A stretch of DNA of 64,000 nucleotides from Trileptium ribeirensis. Taxonomy: Eukaryota; Nematoda; Enoplea; Enoplida; Thoracostomopsidae. The stretch spans positions 1 through 64,000 of the forward strand of contig JASANE010028453.1 of NCBI GenBank assembly GCA_030248225.1, read 5' to 3'. This document shows, in pieces, positions 57,001 through 58,595 of the stretch (position 1 is the stretch's first letter; each line of letters opens with the position of its first letter). Under the pieces are notes generated by a model. The model was not told the DNA's origin. It saw only the letters and a program-made list of their open reading frames with translations, and did not search any database. The translations under genes were made by a program, and so were the position numbers.

Positions 57001-58595
57001 TAATGCAGTGTCTTACACTTAGGAAATAGTAACCCAAATTTTGAGTATATACTACCGACTAGGAACCACAATTCCGATGGTCAACTCTTGCAAAGATCTG
57101 CGTGTTATGATGAAACAAGCCCTTAAATCTTCAGCACACTGCAATAAGTTTGCAAGGCCTATCGTATCGCTAATAAGTTATACCGTTATTTTTTAATTGT
57201 GATGTAGATGCTGCATTGCATTCATTTTTCATATGTTCATCCTATTGTTATCCACAGTAGTCAGGTTTTGACACGCTGTGGGTACAGGTATCCGATACTG
57301 ATAAATTAGAAAAAGCAAACGCTATTTTACACGCAAATTAACAGCGCGAACACAATTTTGTTACATGCCATATGTTGAATAACTGAAATACTTCAATCTA
57401 GAACCTCTTAATCTACGACTGGTTATGACTCTGTAATAGTTTTAAACATTGTCAAGACCTGTCTGTATTATCTCAAAATACAAACACAGGAGCGCAGACA
57501 TCAATAAAAAGATAATTAAGCCTAGGTTTTGCCCTAATGCTCTTAAACACTACTTTTCCGTTAGAATTGTCAATGTGTGGAACCAGCTGCCACAGTTTTA
57601 TGGAACAGCACCATTATTTACAAGCAGTTCAAATATGCTTTAGACAAGAGACTTGAATAAGTTTATTATATTTATATAGGCAAGAATCTGTTAATCGGCT
57701 ATAAATGACGTTTGCTTTTTTCTGATTCCTTTTTCATTAAAACAAATGAAACTATATATAATGGTACATGTATATATACCTTCCAGTTTGTTTAGCAAAT
57801 ATTAGAGCATTATATTAAAAAGTCTCCAATTGATGTTTCGTTAACAGAATTGATAAAATCCAACAATCTGGTGAAGATTTGTGAGAAGCCAGAAATAATC
57901 TTGTCTCAATAAAAATTTCAAAACGAACATGCTAGTAGCATTTACTGATTACATTGTTCAGCTATTAAAAAGAAAATCAATGTGTTATTTAAATTTTGTG
58001 AAAAACTTATATTGAGATAACTTCGCTCAATGCGGCCGTCAACAGTTTCAATTATGGAAATAGTAATATCGAGACTTACGGTTGATGAGCCTGCACTCTG
58101 CTGAGCGGTAGTTGGTGGAGGCGCACCCCAGCCAGATGTCGACGAATTACTGCCCGGAGGCGGAATTCCCCATCCAGATGACGCAGTGGGGGTGCCACCA
58201 GAAACGTTCTGTTGCGATAAATCACCGCTTGACGAAGCTGCAGCTCCAGGACCACCCCAGCCGTGTTCCCATGTTGCTCCACCTTTGCCCGATCCAGATC
58301 CTGAAGTCGATGGCGGAGGAATATTCCACTGATGCTGTTGGGACGAGCCCCCGTTATATCCCCAACTACCAGGCGTTGTGCTACCTGCTCCGGGATTATC
58401 AGTACCGCTTCGTGAATTAGAATCAGACGAAGTGGCCCCAAAACCGGGCGGATTCCATATCGACGACCCAGACGGCTGGCCGGCGGTTGATTCGTTTGAG
58501 AGCTGACCGCCAGCCTGACCACGACTGTTGCTGCCGCTCAGATCGTTATTACTTCCGCCAGCACCACTTGAACTTGGCCACATCGCCATTTCCAT
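1326..58595 (-). CDS. gw: GW182/TNRC6 (gawky) family miRNA-silencing scaffold, 15 exons, 3' end outside window
   Basis: GW182 proteins bind Argonaute through Gly/Trp repeats and recruit poly(A)-binding protein and the CCR4-NOT and PAN2-PAN3 deadenylases to miRNA targets in the cytoplasm (P bodies). Fifteen minus-strand exons join in frame into exactly 1338 codons: 58595-58080, 51471-51240, 48288-48169, 32511-32218, 30552-30455, 29040-28491, 16985-16882, 14904-14350, 11932-11728, 9875-9511, 9001-8840, 7455-7304, 4676-4577, 2374-1987 and 1498-1326. Visible hallmarks are many WG/GW pairs in exons 1-8, WEDPSP plus WGDPTK (exon 7), a Q-rich region with a conserved helix (exons 10-12), GGGWPD (exon 14) and EFEPGKPW (exon 15). 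The RRM and C-terminal silencing region must lie below position 1. No UBA domain was found. The gene exceeds 57 kb because its introns hold transposons. Family identity is firm; exon edges are inferred without transcripts. Confidence 0.93.
1987..2374 (-). CDS. gw: GW182 exon 14
   Basis: The acceptor is ATGTTTTCAG|TAT and the donor GACACCG|GTACAT. It starts YWRTG, comparable with the RLNQWK / RLRKW segment of family members, and ends NVDLWLKPGGGWPDTG, matching the conserved GDGWPD before the EF(E/R)PG(K/E)PW motif. The middle is an Asn/Ser/Thr-rich linker. Confidence 0.86.
3160..3425 (+). repeat. Family F dispersed repeat, copy 1
   Basis: This shares ordered blocks with 6150-6440, about 25960-26260 and the reverse strand of about 59440-59765. 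The blocks are a TCCACTGA(A/T)G start, a TTCGATgG/ATATCAAAAGTGATG-like centre and a GTCAAAATGgCAAAAACA segment followed by GGTTCT(C/T)T. No coding frame is conserved. Confidence 0.55.
3430..4065 (+). repeat. Family C dispersed repeat, copy 1
   Basis: The core is TATGAAATAAAACCAACCAG, then AACCTTGCTTCCGCGAAGG. It ends with CTCCGCTACGTTACACTA. Related copies lie at 4880-5715, 10690-11660 and, inverted, 15190-16610. It looks non-coding; no terminal inverted repeat was found. Confidence 0.65.
4577..4676 (-). CDS. gw: GW182 exon 13
   Basis: The acceptor is TACTTTAG|A and the donor ACTGGT|GTAAGT. The 100-nt exon encodes a Thr/Ser/Gly linker ending QPQSKLLTG. It completes the split Pro codon of exon 12 and hands phase 0 to exon 14. 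Low complexity makes it less certain than its neighbours. Confidence 0.72.
4880..5715 (+). repeat. Family C dispersed repeat, copy 2
   Basis: Same core as copy 1 (CTATGAAATAAAACTAACCAG at 5423; ACCTTGCTTCCGTGAA near 5476) and the same CTCCGCTACGTTACACTATG end. It lies in GW182 intron 12. Confidence 0.65.
6150..6560 (+). repeat. Family F dispersed repeat, copy 2
   Basis: This contains TTCCACTGAAGGCACTAGGG and GGGTCAAAATGACAAAAACA, then GGTTTTCAAGGGTTCTTTGC. The open frame 6300-6659 runs through it but shows no protein similarity and is not called. Confidence 0.55.
7304..7455 (-). CDS. gw: GW182 exon 12 (coiled-coil-like)
   Basis: The acceptor is CGTTTTAAG|CAC and the donor ACACC|GTAAGT. It encodes a charged amphipathic stretch (RIKAQIAQYQSDIKSFQ) comparable with the SKYKQQIQNLQNQI segment of Drosophila gawky, so exon 11 continues into it collinearly. 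Confidence 0.86.
7456..8839 (-). other. GW182 intron 11, no feature recognised
   Basis: The sequence is AT-rich. The open frame 7882-8283 (+) has no start context, motif or family resemblance, so nothing further is called. Confidence 0.5.
8840..9001 (-). CDS. gw: GW182 exon 11 (conserved helix of Q-rich region)
   Basis: The acceptor is GATTTTAG|ATC and the donor CTTGAC|GTAAGA; 54 codons. The segment AVSAGYISIDLLNKPLP followed by LLLLNQLIERIPKL aligns with the Drosophila gawky block (SGFISSQILTQPL, LNLLNQLLSNIKHL). This non-repetitive match supports the orthology. Confidence 0.88.
9511..9875 (-). CDS. gw: GW182 exon 10 (Asn/Gln/Met-rich)
   Basis: The acceptor is AATTTTTAG|AC and the donor TTAGAG|GTACCC. 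It encodes an Asn/Ser segment, a run of five Met codons and repeated QQQQQNGM units, and corresponds to the Q-rich middle region that targets GW182 to P bodies. The plus-strand frame here is only a shadow of the CAG/CAA repeats. Confidence 0.85.
9876..10689 (-). other. GW182 intron 9, unassigned part
   Basis: Nothing recognisable in this AT-rich stretch before the family C copy at 10690. Confidence 0.4.
10690..11660 (+). repeat. Family C dispersed repeat, copy 3
   Basis: Two tandem core units are visible: CGATGAAATAAAACCAACCAG at 10991 and CTATGAAATAAAACCAACCAG at 11341, each followed by ACCTT(G/A)CTTCCG. It ends AATCTCCACTACGTT. The unit spacing is about 350 bp. Confidence 0.65.
11728..11932 (-). 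CDS. gw: GW182 exon 9 (Ser/Gly/Pro linker)
   Basis: The acceptor is GTGTTTCAG|AGT and the donor TTTCG|GTACGT. It encodes a low-complexity segment without tryptophan (PATPLTPGLERLAPGTKP, then Gly/Ser runs). In insects and vertebrates a UBA domain lies about here; nothing UBA-like is visible. Phase agrees with both neighbours. Confidence 0.78.
11960..12227. mobile_element. Family E MITE, degenerate copy 1
   Basis: The right terminus is clear: ACAAAATAGGATAGTTGGTG, then CTTAAATTTAGTCGCGCA at 12227, followed by TAA. The left terminus is too decayed to place exactly. Confidence 0.5.
12270..12800 (+). repeat. Family D dispersed repeat, copy 1
   Basis: Blocks such as GGCTATATAACTGCTTTACT, CTCATGAGCCC and GGACCTATTGAAACTCC recur in diverged form at about 47590-47830 and in part at 56390-56680. 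Non-coding. Confidence 0.4.
12850..13490 (+). repeat. Family B dispersed repeat, copy 1
   Basis: This contains the GAGCGCAAAAAATTAGCAAT block, tandem TAATTAACTAATTAG-type segments, AGGCCTTTCAAAC and an ACGCTTCGCTTCGCTCC end. It is related to 21652-22210, 50460-50960, 55115-55650 and the inverted copies at 53290-53515 and 60955-61250. Confidence 0.6.
13760..14259. mobile_element. Family E MITE, best copy (500 bp), TAA duplication
   Basis: The left end TGCGCGAGTAAACTTAAGG, then GTGAACCATCCTATTTTGT, pairs with the right end AATAGGATGGTTGGCGGGG, then TTACCTTAAGTTTACTCACGCA. This gives about 45 bp of terminal inverted repeat. TAA flanks both ends (13757-13759 and 14260-14262). A 3-bp TWA duplication fits PIF/Harbinger; a TA duplication (Tc1/mariner) is the alternative. 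There is no transposase. Confidence 0.75.
14350..14904 (-). CDS. gw: GW182 exon 8 (Gly-rich, GW repeats)
   Basis: The acceptor is GTGTTGCAG|CAA and the donor TCTAAG|GTTAGT. The 185 residues begin with IKRWKS, where the family has a W after the WGDP motif. Poly-Gly tracts are punctuated by SSWGDD, GQWGDS, ASWGDPSK, GGWNAAP and SEWSAAP. A family E MITE ends 90 bp downstream of the donor. Confidence 0.88.
15190..16610 (-). repeat. Family C repeat array, inverted, about three units
   Basis: The reverse-strand core (CTTCG..GAAGC.AGGTTATT, TTGGTTTTATTTC) recurs at about 15465-15525, 15855-15920 and 16205-16270, and GTTCCTCGAC-like blocks recur between them. The units are about 350-390 bp in head-to-tail order. 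It fills most of GW182 intron 7. Confidence 0.65.
16882..16985 (-). CDS. gw: GW182 exon 7, conserved WEDPSP/WGDP motif
   Basis: The acceptor is TTTATTTCAG|CA and the donor CAACAG|GTTGGG. It encodes VWEDPSPSARK, then a charged stretch and VIWGDPTKQ. This matches the best conserved block of animal GW182 proteins (in human TNRC6A, WEEPSP followed by WGDPSK), a high-affinity Argonaute-binding site. It anchors the gene assignment. Confidence 0.92.
16986..19190 (-). other. GW182 intron 6, distal part, no feature recognised
   Basis: AT-rich sequence without a supported gene. The open frames 18009-18272 and 18555-18824 have no similarity to any family I know. Confidence 0.4.
19195..20790. repeat. 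C-rich repeat split by a hAT-like MITE
   Basis: 19195-19330 has repeated CCCCC runs and CTGGCCCGTCCACAGTGGGG; 20660-20760 has similar runs and GGGCTGTGGACAGG, which is roughly the inverse complement. It looks like one inverted-repeat element interrupted by the MITE at 19454-20605. Confidence 0.45.
19454..20605 (+). mobile_element. hAT-like MITE (family A), complete, perfect 8-bp duplication
   Basis: The 1152-bp element starts CAGGGAGTAACCGGAATTCC and ends GGTTCCGGTTATTCCCTG. GTTCACAG flanks it on both sides (19446-19453 and 20606-20613), the 8-bp target duplication typical of hAT transposons, as is the CAGGG terminus. Dense CCGGAA/TTCCGG units make extended subterminal repeats at both ends. 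No transposase is encoded, so it is non-autonomous. Confidence 0.88.
21237..21651 (+). mobile_element. hAT-like MITE (family A), left half only
   Basis: The degenerate terminus CGGGGAGTAACCGG at 21237 leads into the family A left half, which stops abruptly near 21651 after a GTAGAAGTACTTAG block. Family B sequence begins directly after it. Confidence 0.75.
21652..22210 (+). repeat. Family B dispersed repeat, copy 2
   Basis: It shares the GAGCGCAAAAAATTCAGC block, the TTAACTAATTA segments, the CCATGTTTTAAAGATTCAG block and AGGCCTCTCAAACGAAAA with the other copies. It serves as the empty-site reference for the MITE inserted at 53970. Confidence 0.6.
22400..23532 (-). mobile_element. hAT-like MITE (family A), complete, inverted
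   Basis: The 1133-bp element lies opposite to the copy at 19454. It starts CAGGGAATAACCGGAACCGG and ends CCGGAATTCCGGTTACTCCCTG. Flanks share GCTACT (22394-22399 and 23533-23538), an eroded duplication. The two opposed copies 1.8 kb apart could form a large hairpin. Confidence 0.85.
23540..26275. other. Intron 6 middle part with family G and F remnants
   Basis: 24866-25000 matches the family G block at 960-1130. About 25960-26260 is a diverged family F copy. The remainder, including the C-rich stretch at 24280-24350, shows nothing recognisable. Confidence 0.4.
26281..26660 (+). repeat. Tandem repeat, three ~130-bp units
   Basis: AGCCAAAGTTTAAAAA begins units at 26281, 26412 and 26539. Units 1 and 2 are almost identical from ACCAAAATTTTTTACAAAGC to CTTTTAACACCATA. 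Unit 3 has diverged more, with a different GTTTGGGCG(AACTA) segment. Confidence 0.85.
26661..28490 (-). other. Intron 6 proximal part, no feature recognised
   Basis: AT-rich sequence. The open frames 27004-27306 and 28121-28414 show no motif and no splice-supported continuation, so they are not called. Confidence 0.4.
28491..29040 (-). CDS. gw: GW182 exon 6 (Gln/Pro/His-rich)
   Basis: The acceptor is AAATTACAG|CAA and the donor ATTC|GTACGT. The 550-nt exon carries GWGDGG, MWNSQ and HQWPQQ motifs, then long Gln, Pro and His/Pro runs built of CAG/CAA and CAT/CCA codons. Long open frames in other frames here are repeat shadows. The exon leaves one nucleotide, completing a Pro codon with exon 7. 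Confidence 0.88.
29167..29587. mobile_element. Family E MITE, copy in intron 5
   Basis: The left end TGTGCAGTTAAATTTAAAAT, then GACCATCCTATTTTG, pairs with the right end CGATGGTTAACGGGGTCACT, then TTAAGTTTAGTTGCGCA. The length is about 421 bp. Flanking trinucleotides do not match, so the duplication has decayed. Confidence 0.65.
30455..30552 (-). CDS. gw: GW182 exon 5
   Basis: The acceptor is TTTTTATTAG|GA and the donor GGT|GTAAGT. This 98-nt exon is Gln/Tyr/Gly-rich and ends in NNWDSSG, one more tryptophan motif. Phase agrees with both neighbours. Confidence 0.84.
30553..31590 (-). other. GW182 intron 4, distal part, no feature recognised
   Basis: The open frames at 30951-31189 and 31201-31395 have no recognisable content. 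Confidence 0.4.
31590..31952 (+). repeat. Tandem duplication, two ~180-bp units
   Basis: The units at about 31594-31768 and 31769-31952 share GAGCAGGAAA, ACCTGACTGC, TAGTGGAAACC, ACGGAGGCTC and AATATTGTACA in the same order and spacing. Non-coding. Confidence 0.75.
32218..32511 (-). CDS. gw: GW182 exon 4
   Basis: The acceptor is TTTTGATAG|GA and the donor TGGG|GTTAGT. It encodes a Q run followed by dense tryptophan motifs (SGWNTGG, SGWGQ, SGWNQPP, MWNGPPG, SSWGNPP, TGWG). This is among the strongest GW-repeat stretches in the gene. Confidence 0.88.
32512..34092 (-). other. GW182 intron 3 before the LTR element, no feature recognised
   Basis: The open frames 33268-33696 (-) and 33523-33741 (+) overlap each other without motifs. 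A TA-rich stretch at 34060-34092 is the insertion site of the LTR element. Confidence 0.4.
34093..34377 (+). repeat. 5' LTR (285 bp)
   Basis: It matches the 3' LTR from TGGCAAAGCCACGCACGCCG through GTCATGGCAGCCTGC, and again from TGACGCTAGAGTC to AATACGTTACA. The first bases read TATGGC against TGTGGC in the 3' LTR, so the TG terminus is mutated. The CA terminus is at 34376-34377. Confidence 0.88.
34381..34398 (+). promoter_or_regulatory. Primer-binding site, tRNA-Trp-like
   Basis: TGGTGACCACGATGGGAC starts 4 bp after the 5' LTR. It matches the complement of the eukaryotic tRNA-Trp 3' end (TGGTGACCCCGACGTGAT) at 14 of 18 positions. It is inferred to be a decayed minus-strand primer site. Confidence 0.65.
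34465..35535 (+). repeat. Leader minisatellite, interrupted by LINE insertion
   Basis: Units of about 38-39 bp carry CAACTGCACTTGCTGCGGTTGA followed by TTTCAAAATTTCC. They occur at 34465-34595 and resume at 35200-35535, where they shift to CTTCGCTGCGG variants. Reverse-frame ORFs with repeated KCSC/RCSC are shadows of this array. Confidence 0.88.
34596..35201 (-). mobile_element. CR1/L2-type LINE, 3' end with RT C-terminal region, nested in LTR element
   Basis: Read on the minus strand, the frame contains LEYGCQAWSPH, LLERVQRRATRLVRG, RADLILTYQLLHG, NSLKLLKPR and VIRPWNRL. This is the typical C-terminal part of non-LTR reverse transcriptases. The LINE ends in two GGTACGAATAAA copies (34596-34619), the short tandem tail typical of the CR1/L2 group. 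It is 5'-truncated and sits exactly between minisatellite units. Confidence 0.88.
35747..37019 (+). pseudogene. Retroelement gag, frameshifted
   Basis: The capsid part is recognised from PNLAIKPFAGE, the YLAECYTSR region and GLRPEIREEV, typical of gypsy Gag. Two degenerate CCHC-type zinc knuckles follow (about 36820-36935): the first has CQLC split by a frameshift from GHIAINC, and the second has lost two of its cysteines. The reading frame changes at least three times (near 36055-36100, after a stop at 36544, and near 36720-36840). It would package the element's RNA if intact. Confidence 0.82.
37280..38950 (+). pseudogene. Viral class-III-like glycoprotein (envelope-like) region between gag and pol, broken
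   Basis: Two frames, 37280-37545 and 37566-38489, carry many cysteines in a spaced pattern: FCSPHGPR, ISDAFLCRTR, CDCMSGSCSLRNG with a following FIMW, the DGNLALTF block, IEIVPC, and CDNGVPVEF leading to GTLDPTTNEI. The arrangement recalls the G-type glycoproteins of negative-strand RNA virus relatives (chuvirus-like) that retroelements are known to capture. A decayed tail (38600-38900) has a helical segment and a hydrophobic run near 38810-38920, a plausible membrane anchor. A frame change occurs at 37545-37566, and stops follow 38489. Family assignment is by pattern only; a separate insertion is the main alternative to a native env gene. Confidence 0.55.
39057..42618 (+). pseudogene. Retroelement pol: protease, RT, RNase H, integrase; at least seven frameshifts
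   Basis: The protease (39057-39500) shows AVIDTGAEISL and MIIGRDLL. RT shows LVKKQDG-like residues near 40190, FCTLDLQSGYHQIPM (40325), MPFGLCNGPATF (40423) and the YLDD catalytic box (40513-40524). RNase H shows ILAVVWAIQQFRPYLYG and LTDHQALRWLL, with LSRRP at its end. Its N-terminal part, about 70 residues including the first catalytic Asp, is missing between 40865 and 40870. Integrase has an HHCC zinc motif (41408-41560), D of SLDIVGPLP, D of LLTDQ and E in NGLVERFNRT. A GPY-like RGPYRVIKV follows at about 42337. The gene is dead. Confidence 0.92.
42647..43852 (+). pseudogene. Accessory ORF region after pol, unknown function
   Basis: An acidic 59-codon frame (42647-42823) is followed by a longer broken region (42942-43852). 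The latter starts in one frame, shifts near 43380, and ends in a strongly basic tail (KGLGNKKRKNMVRKRQYEAS). It holds CDNCGNH but no complete zinc motif, no signal peptide and no membrane segment, so it does not look like an envelope. I do not recognise it. It could be a nucleic-acid-binding accessory protein. Confidence 0.5.
43887..43898 (+). promoter_or_regulatory. Polypurine tract
   Basis: AACAGGGAGCAG lies immediately before TGTGGCAAAG, the start of the 3' LTR, the position of the plus-strand primer. Inferred from position and base content. Confidence 0.6.
43899..44077 (+). repeat. 3' LTR, left part
   Basis: It begins TGTGGCAAAGCC and follows the 5' LTR to GCGCGGCTATATAT, where a long TA run starts. 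The rest of the LTR is displaced to 47443-47488. Confidence 0.86.
44068..44127. repeat. TA microsatellite
   Basis: About 30 TA units join the broken 3' LTR to the first inserted MITE. Tyr-Ile ORFs here are repeat artefacts. A shorter run occurs at 45043-45084. Confidence 0.95.
44126..44970 (+). mobile_element. hAT-like MITE (family A), internal deletion copy
   Basis: It starts TAGGGAGTAACCGG (first base changed) and ends in a degenerate GGTTCCGGTTATT. At about 44590 it jumps from the left-half GCGCTTGTAA block to GGGAGGCGACTGG, omitting roughly 300 bp present in full copies. Confidence 0.82.
45085..46249 (-). mobile_element. hAT-like MITE (family A), inverted copy in 3' LTR cluster
   Basis: The element runs from CAGGGAACAACC (the usual CCGGAA units at this end are eroded) to CCGGAATTCCGGTTACTCCCTG. 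Length 1165 bp. Flanks are TA-rich, so no duplication can be read. Confidence 0.85.
46262..47440 (+). mobile_element. hAT-like MITE (family A), adjacent opposite copy
   Basis: It starts CAGGGAGTAACCGGAATTCC only 12 bp after the previous copy, so the two lie head to head. The right terminus reads GGTTATTCCAAG instead of CCCTG. The 3' LTR remnant resumes 3 bp later. Confidence 0.85.
47443..47488 (+). repeat. 3' LTR, right remnant
   Basis: TGACGCTAGAGTCTTATTGA through ATACGTTACA is identical in order to the last 46 bp of the 5' LTR. It shows where the retroelement ends and that the MITE cluster lies inside the LTR. Confidence 0.9.
47489..48168 (+). repeat. Family D dispersed repeat, copy 2, and intron remainder
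   Basis: About 47520-47840 shares diverged blocks with 12380-12740 and 56390-56680 (GTGGTTG.GGAGATAT, ATGGGCTCATTAAAAACATG). The rest has nothing recognisable before exon 3. Confidence 0.4.
48169..48288 (-). CDS. gw: GW182 exon 3
   Basis: The acceptor is TTGTTGTTAG|GT and the donor GCAG|GTTTGT, a weak but usable site. The 120-nt exon encodes a Gly-rich segment with AGWGARP and TPWDIGN, two tryptophan motifs of the Argonaute-binding region. It keeps phase between exons 2 and 4. Confidence 0.82.
48501..48955. mobile_element. Family E MITE, copy in intron 2
   Basis: The left end TGTGCGAGTAATGACCCCGG leads to TAACCATCCTATTTTGT and the right AGAATAGGATGGTTGGCGGGG to TCACATTAAGTTTAAAC. Internally it aligns with the copy at 13760-14259 (TGTGACGTCACTTTTGCATT; CGTAACAAGGGTTTGCGATT). 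TTA precedes the left end. Confidence 0.75.
49205..49352 (+). repeat. Minisatellite, 36-52 bp units
   Basis: TTTTGTATAAAAATGCCGTA begins units at 49226 and 49262, with a variant near 49314. Each is followed by TTNTATCAGTGAATCG. Confidence 0.75.
49353..50459. other. GW182 intron 2, unassigned part
   Basis: More GC-rich than its surroundings at 49740-50400, with a short GT microsatellite near 49990. Frames 49737-50162 (-) and 50078-50302 (+) overlap on opposite strands and show no motif. Confidence 0.35.
50460..50960 (+). repeat. Family B dispersed repeat, copy 3
   Basis: TAATTAGCT-type segments, ATTAGGTGCACATTCCCAGA, GGTTCAGTGGTTCTGGAGA and the AAAACGCTTCGCTCCGCTC end are shared with 60955-61250 (inverted). 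It abuts the MITE remnant. Confidence 0.6.
50961..51180 (+). mobile_element. hAT-like MITE (family A), right-end fragment
   Basis: It starts with AATAAACATTATTAGCTTCC, internal family A sequence, and ends TTCCGGTTATTCCCTG at 51180. The left 950 bp are absent. Confidence 0.8.
51240..51471 (-). CDS. gw: GW182 exon 2
   Basis: The acceptor is TTTTTTAAG|TGG (phase 0) and the donor CCAG|GTACAT (phase 1). The exon opens with WGGTT, carries SSWSDVAKKN and a short Q run, then a Ser/Thr/Ala linker. The remnant of a hAT-like MITE ends at 51180, only 60 bp downstream of the donor. Confidence 0.85.
51472..52180 (-). other. GW182 intron 1, distal part
   Basis: About 51620-51700 has a C run and CGCAAAAATTTTCCAC, possibly a family G fragment. 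Otherwise unrecognised. Confidence 0.35.
52181..53110 (+). mobile_element. hAT-like MITE (family A), 5'-truncated and old
   Basis: It lacks the left terminus, joins family A at ACACAATGATCAAG and ends GGTTATTCCCTG at 53110. It has diverged more from the others than they have from each other. Confidence 0.78.
53131..53290 (+). repeat. Minisatellite, ~51-bp units
   Basis: GGTAGCGATAACATGAGAGA-type units start at 53131, 53178, 53229 and 53280. The array lies between the MITE end at 53110 and the inverted family B copy. Confidence 0.85.
53290..53515 (-). repeat. Family B dispersed repeat, copy 4 (inverted, partial)
   Basis: It begins GAGCGGAGCGAGGCGAAGC and runs through CTCAAGAACCACTGAAAAC and GTGCACCTGATATTCGGGA to TAATTAGCTAATTAG, the reverse of 60955-61250. 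Confidence 0.65.
53880..55650 (+). repeat. Family B dispersed repeat, copy 5, split by MITE
   Basis: Family B parts at 53880-53969 (CAGCAATTTTAAGGTGATTT) and 55115-55650 (CCATGTTTTACAGTTTCAGG to AAAACGCTTCGCTTCACTC) line up with the uninterrupted copy at 21652-22210. Confidence 0.68.
53970..55114 (+). mobile_element. hAT-like MITE (family A), complete, nested in family B
   Basis: The 1145-bp element runs from CAGTGAGTAAGCGGAATTCC to GGTTCCGGTTATTCCCTG. The target was a TA-rich stretch of family B, so the duplication cannot be read unambiguously. Confidence 0.86.
55651..57049. other. Intron 1 middle part with family D traces
   Basis: A TAA microsatellite sits at 55808-55829. About 56390-56680 carries two related blocks of family D type (GTGGTTGAGGGGATATGACC and GTGGTTGTCGAGATACGACA). 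No gene is supported. Confidence 0.4.
57050..57690 (+). mobile_element. LINE RT C-terminal fragment, decayed
   Basis: Frames in order show VNSCKDLRVMM, SSAHCNKFA, YFNLEPLNLR, then IIKPRFCPNALKHYFSVRIV with VWNQLP, and FKYALDKRLE. These are the successive C-terminal blocks of CR1/jockey-type reverse transcriptases. Frames shift several times and stops are present. The upstream catalytic part is absent. Confidence 0.82.
57691..58079 (-). other. Intron 1 start region, no feature recognised
   Basis: AT-rich sequence directly downstream of the exon 1 donor. Confidence 0.4.
58080..58595 (-). CDS. gw: GW182 exon 1 (start codon, GW-repeat region)
   Basis: This exon encodes 172 residues from an ATG at 58595. 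An in-frame TAA lies five codons upstream with no acceptor between, so this ATG is the likely initiator. The product is rich in Ser, Gly and Pro and studded with tryptophans (MWPSS, SIWNPP, GSWGY, HQWNIP, HGWGG, SGWGIPP, SGWGAPP), the pattern that docks in Argonaute tryptophan pockets. The donor is ACC|GTAAGT, phase 0. Confidence 0.88.
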
